Below, piece by piece: positions 57,146 to 64,000 of a stretch of DNA of 64,000 bases. A model generated the notes under the pieces. The model saw only the letters and a list, made by a program, of their open reading frames with translations, made no database searches and was not told where the DNA came from. The position numbers and the translations under genes are program-made. Origin of the DNA: Halomonas maura (GTDB lineage Bacteria > Pseudomonadota > Gammaproteobacteria > Pseudomonadales > Halomonadaceae); contig NZ_JAUFPQ010000023.1 in NCBI RefSeq assembly GCF_030409305.1, positions 186,001 through 250,000 on the forward strand, in the 5' to 3' direction. Within the stretch, counting starts at the first letter, position 1; each line of letters begins with the position of its first letter.

Positions 57146-58503
57146 GTGCTCCCCACGACCCCCGTGCCGACCTCCGGCAACAACTGCTGGCCCAGGCCCG
57201 CAAGCGTCGGCGGCCCGCGCCGGCCGACGCCCGGCCAGCGGACGGCCAAGGACACGCCGCCCCGCCCGGCGGCGTGGCCGAACGCTTCACCCGCTTCGAC
57301 GCCCATCCCGGCTACCAGCAGATCGCCATGATGCGCGAAGGGGCCCGCCGGCTCGGCCTGACGGACCCCTTCTTCAAGGTGCATGACGGCAACGCCGGCG
57401 CCAGCTCGGTGATCGGCGGACGCGAGTGCCTCAACTTTTCCAGCTACAACTACCTGGGCTTCTCGGGCGACGAGCGGGTCAATCGAGCCGCCTGCGACGC
57501 CGTGGCCCGCTACGGCACCTCGGTCTCCGCCAGCCGCGTCGTCTCGGGCGAGCGTCCCATCCACCGCCAACTGGAGCAGGCGCTGGCCAGCGCCTACCAG
57601 GCCGAGGACGCCGTGGCCTTCGTCAGCGGTCATGCCACCAATGTCTCCACCCTCGGCTACCTGCTGGGACCCAAGGATCTCGTCCTTCACGACGAGTACA
57701 TCCACAACAGTACCCTGATGGGCGCCCAACTCGCCGGCGCCAGGCGGATTGCCTTCCCGCACGACGACACCGACGCCCTGGATGCCCTGCTGACCCGGCA
57801 CCGCCACCAGTTCGAACGCGTGCTGATCGTCATCGAAGGGCTCTACAGCATGGACGGCGACGTGCCCGACCTGCCACGCTTCATCGAACTCAAGCGACGC
57901 CACCAGGCGTGGCTGATGGTCGACGAGGCACACTCCTTCGGCGTGCTGGGCCAGCATGGGCTGGGGCTGCGTGAACATTTCCGGTTGGAAAGCAGCGCGG
58001 TGGACATCTGGATGGGCACCCTGAGCAAGAGCCTGGCCGGCTGCGGCGGCTACATCGCCGGCTGCCGAGCCCTGGTGGAGACCCTGCGCTACCTGGCCCC
58101 CGGCTTCCTCTACAGTGTCGGCCTGCCCGCCCAGGTGGCAGCGCCCGCCCTCGAGGCCCTCACGCTGATGCAGCAGGAACCCGAGCGGGTGGCGCGGCTG
58201 CACGAGATCTCGCGCTACTTCCTCGAGCAGGCCCGAGACCTGGGCCTCGACACCGGACACAGCATCGGTGCGGCCGTGGTGCCCGTCATCGTCGGCAGCT
58301 CACCGCTCGCCGCCCGACTCTCCCATGGCCTGTTCGAGCAGGGCATCAACGTGCAGCCGATCCTTTATCCCGCCGTGCCGGAGAAGAGCGCGCGACTGCG
58401 CTTCTTCCTCTGCTGCGATCACACACGACAACAGATCGACACCACGCTTCACACCCTCACGAAAATGCTGAAAGACGCATCGACTCCGCTCGACACCACT
58501 TGA
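57142..58503 (+). CDS. Alpha-oxoamine synthase (RkpG / serine palmitoyltransferase-like)
   Basis: 453 residues from a GTG overlapping the PKS stop (GTGA), with AAGGAG eight bases upstream. It is a PLP fold-type I enzyme with YNYLGFSGDERV, ASRVVSGERPIHRQLE, DEAHSFGVLG (His264) and the PLP lysine Lys296 in MGTLSKSLAG. Family members condense an acyl thioester with an amino acid with loss of CO2, giving a 3-keto-amine (ALA, KAPA or 3-ketosphinganine). Here it probably releases the chain from the PKS ACP by this reaction, replacing a thioesterase. The first 45 residues are an Arg/Pro/Ala-rich extension. Confidence 0.88.
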   Translation: MSAPHDPRADLRQQLLAQARKRRRPAPADARPADGQGHAAPPGGVAERFTRFDAHPGYQQIAMMREGARRLGLTDPFFKVHDGNAGASSVIGGRECLNFSSYNYLGFSGDERVNRAACDAVARYGTSVSASRVVSGERPIHRQLEQALASAYQAEDAVAFVSGHATNVSTLGYLLGPKDLVLHDEYIHNSTLMGAQLAGARRIAFPHDDTDALDALLTRHRHQFERVLIVIEGLYSMDGDVPDLPRFIELKRRHQAWLMVDEAHSFGVLGQHGLGLREHFRLESSAVDIWMGTLSKSLAGCGGYIAGCRALVETLRYLAPGFLYSVGLPAQVAAPALEALTLMQQEPERVARLHEISRYFLEQARDLGLDTGHSIGAAVVPVIVGSSPLAARLSHGLFEQGINVQPILYPAVPEKSARLRFFLCCDHTRQQIDTTLHTLTKMLKDASTPLDTT

Positions 58504-58532
58504 ACACCGTCCCATGAGCAAAGGGAATTGAC

Positions 58533-60023
58533 ATGAGAAAACAACAGCTTGTCACCGCCATTGGGCTCGCCGGCGCGCTCTTCCATGGCCTCGCCTCGGC
58601 ACAGGACTTCAGTCTGCCATCGCTCATTCGAATGAATCAGGGCATTGCCGGCATCGCTGTCGACCCCGATGACGGCGAATCGGCCCAGGACGCGACCAGC
58701 GGCACCATCATGTTGTCAGATGGCTCCAGCCTGGCGATCAGCTCACTCGATGGCACCACGCCCCTGTCACAGCTGCTCGACGACAGCAGCGCGACGCTGC
58801 TGATCGACGACGCTCCGGCCACCCTCAGCACCAGTGCCCCGAGCCTGGCAAGCCTCAATCGGGCGTCCGGTGAGCCCGTCCCCTTCGCCGTCTCCACCAC
58901 CGTCGCGTCGCGTCCCCTGACCCTGAGTCGGTCGGCCTCGCCGGACGCCGCGCCCCCCTCCGATAGCTTCGATATCGTGCTCAATGGCGAGCCGTTCACG
59001 ATCGAACTGCCCGAAGGGACGACCGTCAGCGACTTCTCGGCCGGCACGCCGATCACCATACGAGACGCCGAGGGCAATGTCGTGCTCGACGATCGCGCCC
59101 TCAACAGCCTCTCCGCCAGCGGGGCCAACGACATCGCCGCCGGCCTGGGACTGCTCGACGTCGACATGGCCCTGCGCAGCGCCCAGAAGCAGGCCGTGGC
59201 GAAGAATTTCGGCATCATCGCCAACCAGATCGACGCCTCCATGCATCCGCATCAGCACGGCCGCGTCGACCGCGTGAACGGCCGCAATGCCTGGGTCTCT
59301 CACGAATACAGCGACATGCAGGGCCAGGCGGGCAACACCGACTATGACGGTGAAGGCTCCGTCTCCATGGTGGGCGTGGACTGGAAGGGGGACGCGCTGC
59401 TCGCCGGTGTCGCCCTGGGGCATGGCGAGGTCGAGATCGACAGCAAGCGCGGACGCCTGAATACCGACCTGGGCGGTAACCTCATCGCCCCCTACGGCGC
59501 CGTGACCCTGGCCGATGGCGACCTGGTACTCGACGGCATCCTGATGTACCAGGACCTCGACGGCAGCAGCCGTGCCAGCTATCAGCCGCAACCCGTGGCG
59601 CTCGATGGCCACCGTTGGGGGGGCCGGGCAGCGGGCACCTACTTCCTGCCCGAGGTCAACAACCTGCTGTTCGGCATCACCGCCGGGGGCGCCTACATGA
59701 AGGATGACATCGAGGGGGCCTACCTGGGCTCCACCAGCGACTATGGCATCGAGCTCGGCGAGGTCTTCGCCGGCGCCACGCTGAGTACCGAGTTCGCCTC
59801 GGGTCGACTCTATGGCAGCCTGATCCATCATCACGATGTCACCGCCAACTTCGACGATCGCGCCGATGTGCTGGACGATGACGACCAGCGCACCGAGCTG
59901 AAGATCGGTGCCGCCCACGAGCTGGCCGACAACCTGGACGTCAGCCTCGATGGCAGGACCGTCGTCGGCAGCAGCGATACGGAGTTCTCCGCGGTGCAGG
60001 CCAGTCTGTCCTACCGGTTCTAG
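58533..60023 (+). CDS. Autotransporter-like outer-membrane beta-barrel protein
   Basis: 496 residues. A signal peptide (about 1-23) precedes a Ser/Ala/Asp-rich passenger-like part (24-220), a helical segment (MALRSAQKQAVAKNFGII) and a C-terminal barrel (about 240-496) with alternating hydrophobic strands ending in YRF, the terminal-Phe signature for BAM insertion. It resembles an autotransporter barrel. It starts 29 bases after the oxoamine synthase, with AAAGGGA upstream, so may belong to the operon. Role unknown; surface presentation together with the capsule is plausible. Confidence 0.75.
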   Translation: MRKQQLVTAIGLAGALFHGLASAQDFSLPSLIRMNQGIAGIAVDPDDGESAQDATSGTIMLSDGSSLAISSLDGTTPLSQLLDDSSATLLIDDAPATLSTSAPSLASLNRASGEPVPFAVSTTVASRPLTLSRSASPDAAPPSDSFDIVLNGEPFTIELPEGTTVSDFSAGTPITIRDAEGNVVLDDRALNSLSASGANDIAAGLGLLDVDMALRSAQKQAVAKNFGIIANQIDASMHPHQHGRVDRVNGRNAWVSHEYSDMQGQAGNTDYDGEGSVSMVGVDWKGDALLAGVALGHGEVEIDSKRGRLNTDLGGNLIAPYGAVTLADGDLVLDGILMYQDLDGSSRASYQPQPVALDGHRWGGRAAGTYFLPEVNNLLFGITAGGAYMKDDIEGAYLGSTSDYGIELGEVFAGATLSTEFASGRLYGSLIHHHDVTANFDDRADVLDDDDQRTELKIGAAHELADNLDVSLDGRTVVGSSDTEFSAVQASLSYRF

Positions 60024-60079
60024 CCGCCGCTGGGACCCGGCCGATCGTCACGGGAAGGGCGACGGTCGAGACACGTCGA

Positions 60080-60125
60080 TCGATCCGATGAGGCGACTCG
60101 CGCGCGATCTCACGCATCGGATCGA
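60080..60125 (+). terminator. Hairpin 57 bases after the barrel gene
   Basis: TCGATCCGATG (60080-60090) pairs perfectly with CATCGGATCGA (60115-60125), with a 24-base loop. No T-run follows, so it may be a Rho-dependent end or a repeat. Weak sequence likeness to 34463-34520 suggests a dispersed element. Confidence 0.4.
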
Positions 60126-60210
60126 ATGAAATTGGCCGCAAGGCCGGGTGCAGGCAGCGTCCCACGAGGGGATCACCCGGGAGACGACGCCTCAGGCTAA
60201 GGTATCAGGG

Positions 60211-60798
60211 ATGAGCCAGGGAGTGGTGACCTATCAGGTGGCGGGAGAGGCGGCGGCAAGCCCCGAGGAGCGTCGCTTGGCTGCGAGCTCGCCGTCGTTC
60301 CTGCGGCCGCTGCTGGGCAGGGCCTATCAGCGGCGGCGGTTGCTGGCCAATGGGGTGAACTGGCAGCGGATCCTGTTTGTCGCGGTGGACGGCGAGGTGG
60401 CCGGCTACCTGCAGTTCTATCTGCGCGGCGAGGGGCCGCATCGTCTGTCGCTGGCCGACCTGCGCGCCGAGTTCGGGGCGAGCAACGCGGCCTGGCGCTG
60501 GGCGCTGTACCAGCTGGTACAGTGGCGTTTCCGGCGCTTCGAAGCCTATCTCTACCGCATCATCATCGATGAGCGGTTTCGCTCCCGGGGCCTCGGCAGG
60601 CGGCTGCTGGAGCGCTGGCTGGCGCTGCTGGTGGAGCATGAGGTGCAGCAGGCGGACCTGGAGGTGTGGGGCAACAACCCGCGCGCCGAGGCCTTCTATG
60701 CGTCGCTGGGCTACGAGGCGTACCGACGGCGCCGATGGCCGCTGCGGGCGAGCTGGCTGCGCGATCGCGAGCTGACGCATATGGTCAAGCGGTGGTAG
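60211..60798 (+). CDS. GNAT-family N-acetyltransferase
   Basis: 195 residues. Acetyl-CoA site FRSRGLGRRLLERWL and the C-terminal GNNPRAEAFYASLGYEAYRR are classic GNAT features. Substrate unknown. It ends seven bases before the kinase-like gene and likely forms an operon with it. The ATG at 60211 has AAGG upstream; a start further upstream at 60148 adds a non-family extension. Confidence 0.8.
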   Translation: MSQGVVTYQVAGEAAASPEERRLAASSPSFLRPLLGRAYQRRRLLANGVNWQRILFVAVDGEVAGYLQFYLRGEGPHRLSLADLRAEFGASNAAWRWALYQLVQWRFRRFEAYLYRIIIDERFRSRGLGRRLLERWLALLVEHEVQQADLEVWGNNPRAEAFYASLGYEAYRRRRWPLRASWLRDRELTHMVKRW

Positions 60799-60805
60799 CG
60801 CGGCC

Positions 60806-61936
60806 ATGTCATCAGTGAACGGTTATGTGGATCGCGTGTGGGCCGAGGGAGTCGCCGGCTGGAGCCTCGCCCCCAGGGTGCTGGTGTCGATCAACGGCGC
60901 CTCGATCGGCAGCGTCCCCTGTGCGAACAGGCGACCCGATGTACAGGCGGCGGGGCTGTCGGCCGATGGCCGCGTCGGTTTTCGCGCCTCGCTGTCTCTC
61001 GAGAACGGGGATATCGTCCGGGTGACCACGCCGCAGGGCAGGCCGCTGCGCCATAGCCCCTGGCTTTACCTGTCTCGGGAGAGCGAGGGCTGGCTGCCGG
61101 TGTCGCTGGCCGCCCGCCACCCGGAGTATGCCGAGATCGCGGCGCTCGCCGGACAGCTGTCGCTGAAGCGCTTCCGGCCGCTGTTCGGCCAGCCCGGCCA
61201 GGTGGCGGCGGTGAAGCTGGATGCCGGTGAAGGCTCGAGGGTGGCGCGTTTCGGCGTCGCGCCTCGCGACGCCGCTCACCTGCAGCGCTTCCATGAGCGA
61301 GTGCTGACCCCCGCCGGGATTGCCTGCCCGACCCTGCACCATAGCGTGAGCCTCGACAGGCGAAAGGCGCTGATCTTCGACTGCTTCCCGGGGCGACCGC
61401 TGGATTCGCACGGCCCGGGCTGGGAGGCCTGGTTGCCGGCCGTGATGGGCGAGCTGGAGCGCCTGCAGCGATTCGGAGAGCGGTATCGCGAGAGCCTGTC
61501 GAGCCGTGCCGGCCGCCGCTGCTCCTTGCTCAACCGGCTGCTTCGTCGGGCCTTGAGCGATGCCCTGCGCTGGGATCGCGCCCGGGGCGAGCGCCGCTTC
61601 CTGCTCTGGCTGCTGGCCAGGCTGAGACGCCTGCCGAGGGTGCTGTCACACGGTGATCTGCATCGCGAGAACGTGCTGGTGGATGCCGAGCGAGGCGAGC
61701 TCGCGCTGATCGACTGGGACCGCTGGGGTTACCTGCCCATCGGCGGCGATCTCGCCCTGCTGATGCGCGGCCTGCCGGGCGATACCGCCGAACACCTTGC
61801 CGGAGGCAGCCGGGCCCAGCGCTTCGGCGTGGTGGGCTTCACCTACCTCTTCCAGCGTCTCGATCGACCGGGCCTGGCGGCCTCCGAAGAGGGCCGGGCG
61901 CTGCGCCGGCGCTGTCGGGAGCTCATGGGGGACTGA
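60806..61936 (+). CDS. APH-like phosphotransferase with N-terminal beta domain
   Basis: 376 residues. Residues about 1-75 form a beta-rich domain with GYVDRVWAEGVAGWSLAPRV-type spacing (in part) that I have seen attached to glycosyltransferases. Residues about 110-350 are aminoglycoside-phosphotransferase-like, with HGDLHRENVLVD catalytic loop and LIDWDRWGYLPIGGDLA metal loop. The protein probably phosphorylates a sugar, lipid or small molecule in envelope-glycan metabolism; the actual substrate is unknown. Downstream genes are convergent. Confidence 0.75.
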   Translation: MSSVNGYVDRVWAEGVAGWSLAPRVLVSINGASIGSVPCANRRPDVQAAGLSADGRVGFRASLSLENGDIVRVTTPQGRPLRHSPWLYLSRESEGWLPVSLAARHPEYAEIAALAGQLSLKRFRPLFGQPGQVAAVKLDAGEGSRVARFGVAPRDAAHLQRFHERVLTPAGIACPTLHHSVSLDRRKALIFDCFPGRPLDSHGPGWEAWLPAVMGELERLQRFGERYRESLSSRAGRRCSLLNRLLRRALSDALRWDRARGERRFLLWLLARLRRLPRVLSHGDLHRENVLVDAERGELALIDWDRWGYLPIGGDLALLMRGLPGDTAEHLAGGSRAQRFGVVGFTYLFQRLDRPGLAASEEGRALRRRCRELMGD

Positions 61937-62089
61937 TCGCGCCCCCCATCCCGCGATGCCGACCGCTGCCTGTCGCAAGCGACCCGGCATTGCGCGACCC
62001 GGCGCATCGCGTCGCCCGTGATGGCCGCCGGCCTGCCGCTGGGCGCCTCGCGGTCCCTGCCCCGCCCCGTACCGAGGCCGAAGCGTGGC

Positions 62090-63127
62090 TCAACGTGCCC
62101 GCCAGAACGCCACGGCGCCGCCTGCCTCCCCGACCCGTCGGGCGGTGTCGGCCGCCGCCCGGGCCATGCGGCCGGCCTCTTGCGGGTGATCGAGCAGCCG
62201 GGTCAGGCAGCGATACCAGTCCTCCGGCGAATCATCGGCCAGCAGGCCATTGACGCCGTCCTCGACGATCTCGGTGTAGGGAAGCCGGCGCGAGTAGATA
62301 CCCACGCCCCCCATGGCGGCGATATCCAGGAACTTGATGAACGACTTGCCGCGGTTGAAGGGCGTATCCAGCAGCGGCGCCAGGCCGATATGGATCCGGC
62401 GCTGTCGCTGATAGTCGCGGAAACGCGACCAGGGGAGAGGGGAAGGAGCGGTGCAGCGGGCCAGAGCGCCGAGCTCCGCGGGGGTGTGCTGCCCCAGCAT
62501 GACCTCGAAGCCCACCGAGTCGGTGGCGTCATGCAGGTCCACCAGCGCCGGCGCCACCCGTGACAGGTCGGGCAGGTGAGCGCGGGTGCCGTGGTAGCCC
62601 ACCCACCAGGGGGCGGCGGCGTCGGGGCGGCGGTCGAAGTGGGTGAGTGCCGGCAAGGGCGCCAGCAGCGGCGGCGTGAGCACCGACACCCGGGGATGGC
62701 GCCCGGCGAAGCGAGCCGCCAAGGCCTCGCTCGAGACCACCACCTCATCGGCGAGTGCCAGCAGGCGCGGCTGCAGGCTCGCGACCCGTGCCATCCTGGC
62801 CCGGTAGCTCGCGGGCAGGGTGGCATCGTCCATCGCCGCCGGGATGTCGTCATCCACCAGGTAGCAGATGCGCCCCACGACCCCGCGGTGACGCTCCAGC
62901 AATCGCAGCCAGGCAGGCGCCAGCGCCCGGCAGATGATCAGGTTGGCACCCGCCAGCCGGCGCAGGGCCAGCGCGGCACTAAGCGCCAGGGGCACTCGCC
63001 AGCGCCGCGTTTCCAGTCGCGAGACCTCGCCCCCGGAGCAACGCAACGACGGGGCGGCCGATTCGAGAAAATAGATGTCCTCGGTGGGTCGCGCCCCGTC
63101 GCTCAGGACGATCCAGCGATCGGTCAT
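62090..63127 (-). CDS. GT-B-type glycosyltransferase
   Basis: 345 residues, cytoplasmic face of the inner membrane. The fold is suggested by ICRALAPAWLRLLERHRG, VVVSSEALAARFAGRHPRV and the C-terminal FNRGKSFIKFLDIAAMGGVGIYSRRLPYTEIVEDGVNGLLAD (quoted in parts elsewhere as family-like), which resembles GT4-type donor-binding regions. Sugar specificity cannot be told. The ATG at 63127 is chosen; an ATG at 63172 is also in frame. It is on the strand opposite the kps operon, 59 bases downstream of a second glycosyltransferase. Confidence 0.75.
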   Translation of the reverse strand: MTDRWIVLSDGARPTEDIYFLESAAPSLRCSGGEVSRLETRRWRVPLALSAALALRRLAGANLIICRALAPAWLRLLERHRGVVGRICYLVDDDIPAAMDDATLPASYRARMARVASLQPRLLALADEVVVSSEALAARFAGRHPRVSVLTPPLLAPLPALTHFDRRPDAAAPWWVGYHGTRAHLPDLSRVAPALVDLHDATDSVGFEVMLGQHTPAELGALARCTAPSPLPWSRFRDYQRQRRIHIGLAPLLDTPFNRGKSFIKFLDIAAMGGVGIYSRRLPYTEIVEDGVNGLLADDSPEDWYRCLTRLLDHPQEAGRMARAAADTARRVGEAGGAVAFWRAR

Positions 63128-63186
63128 GGCACCCTCTTCCCCCACATCCCCTCCTTGGCTCGCCGAAGTCACCGCTCTCAGGCCAC

Positions 63187-64000
63187 TCAGCGCAACGAAA
63201 AGTCCTCATGCACCAGGGTCAGGTTGGGGTTGTAGGCCGGGTCGTTGTCCAACGCCTTCCCCCAGGTGCGGCGCATGTAATCGGCCTCGCGCAGCGCCCT
63301 GGCACGCTTCTTCGGGGTATCGTCGGCGCCCCGGGAGATCGACTCGTGGTGATAGAGCTCGGCGTATGGCGTCCAGAGGTTGCGGTAGCCGGCGGCGCGG
63401 ACCTTCAGACAGAGGTCCACATCGTTGTAGGCCACGGCCAGGTCGGCCTCGTTGAGCCCGCCCACCGCCTCGAAGGTCTCCTTGCGCAACAGCAGGCATG
63501 CCGCCGTCACGGCCGACAGGTTCTGCACCACCTTGAGCCGACCACCATAGCCGTCCTCGTCGCGCTGGAAGAACCGGTGCGCATGCCCGGCCACGCCCCC
63601 CAGGCCGAGGATCACCCCGGCATGCTGGATGGTGCCATTGGGGTAGTAGAGCTTGGCGCCCACGCAGCCGATCTCCGGCCGGCACGCCTGGCTGACCATC
63701 TCGCTCAGCCATTCCCCATCGATCGGCTCCACGTCGTTGTTGATCAGGCCGATGAGACTGCCCTTGGCCTGGGCGGCACCGAAGTTGTTGATGGCCGAAT
63801 AATTGAAGGGGTGATCCCAACGCAGCACCCGGACCCTGGCATCGCGACGTGCCACCTCGTCCATGTAGGCCAGGGTCTCCGGACAGCGGCTCTGGTTGTC
63901 CAGGATCAGCAACTCGAAGTGCCGATACGCCGTGCGCTCGAGGATCGCATCGACACAGGGCCGGAGGATCTCCACCCCGTCGCGGGTCGGGACCAGCAGG
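63187..64000 (-). CDS. Family 2 glycosyltransferase (5' end missing)
   Basis: At least 271 residues; the frame continues past the right edge. It has the GT2 core: FELLILDNQSRCPETL, INNFGAAQAKGSLIGLINND with the metal-binding NNDVE, EMVSQACRPEIGCVGAKLYYPNG, and GGLNEADLAVAYNDVDLCLKV. Such enzymes add sugars to surface polysaccharides, here probably the capsule or O-antigen. The last residues HEDFSLR end at 63187. Confidence 0.85.
   Translation of the reverse strand, partial: LLVPTRDGVEILRPCVDAILERTAYRHFELLILDNQSRCPETLAYMDEVARRDARVRVLRWDHPFNYSAINNFGAAQAKGSLIGLINNDVEPIDGEWLSEMVSQACRPEIGCVGAKLYYPNGTIQHAGVILGLGGVAGHAHRFFQRDEDGYGGRLKVVQNLSAVTAACLLLRKETFEAVGGLNEADLAVAYNDVDLCLKVRAAGYRNLWTPYAELYHHESISRGADDTPKKRARALREADYMRRTWGKALDNDPAYNPNLTLVHEDFSLR

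Overview
The window is very GC-rich, densely coded DNA from a gammaproteobacterium. The gene content (YeeN, DbpA, MltF, ArgP/LysE, a MexEF-type RND pump, a PA4780-type RIO kinase, KpsC/KpsS) fits a Halomonas-like member of the Halomonadaceae or a close relative. This is inference from gene content only; there is no rRNA or tRNA in the window to confirm it.

Left part (1-16900). In order: the 3' end of a YebC/YeeN regulator, an NlpE/META lipoprotein, a DUF4399 secreted protein, a RIO-type kinase and DbpA helicase. Then comes a coupled two-gene unit: a LuxP-type AI-2-binding protein whose stop codon overlaps the start of a membrane protein with a LuxQ-like periplasmic region and PAS-PAS-GGDEF-EAL output. 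After it lie the lytic transglycosylase MltF, a TTC38-like TPR protein, a cysteine synthase-glutaredoxin fusion, a divergent lysE/argP pair and a membrane diguanylate cyclase.

Middle part (17100-43400). Mostly metabolic, transport and envelope genes: PhzF with a divergent LysR regulator, an RND pump and adaptor with a divergent LysR regulator, LD-carboxypeptidase, a papain-like/alpha-beta hydrolase fusion, a CPBP protease, a periplasmic truncated globin, a second-type FtsH, a MOT1-type molybdate transporter, Tat-exported aldo/keto reductase, GlxA-type regulator with MFS exporter, and a GCS2-type ligase. A 278-bp element with perfect 14-bp terminal inverted repeats sits between the molybdate transporter and a small gene that looks like an internally deleted Mop (molybdate-binding) domain.

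Right part (43400-64000). A seven-gene unit with almost no spacing begins after a 518-bp less GC-rich leader: kpsC, kpsS, a short-chain dehydrogenase, an LTA-synthase-like sulfatase-fold enzyme, a 2487-residue highly reducing type I PKS, an alpha-oxoamine synthase and an autotransporter-like outer-membrane barrel. The order and families match the rhizobial rkp-1 capsule lipid-carrier genes. I infer that the unit makes a long-chain amino-ketone or sphingoid-like lipid and the Kdo linker that anchor a capsule. Downstream are a GNAT, an APH-like kinase fusion and two convergent glycosyltransferases, the last cut by the window edge.
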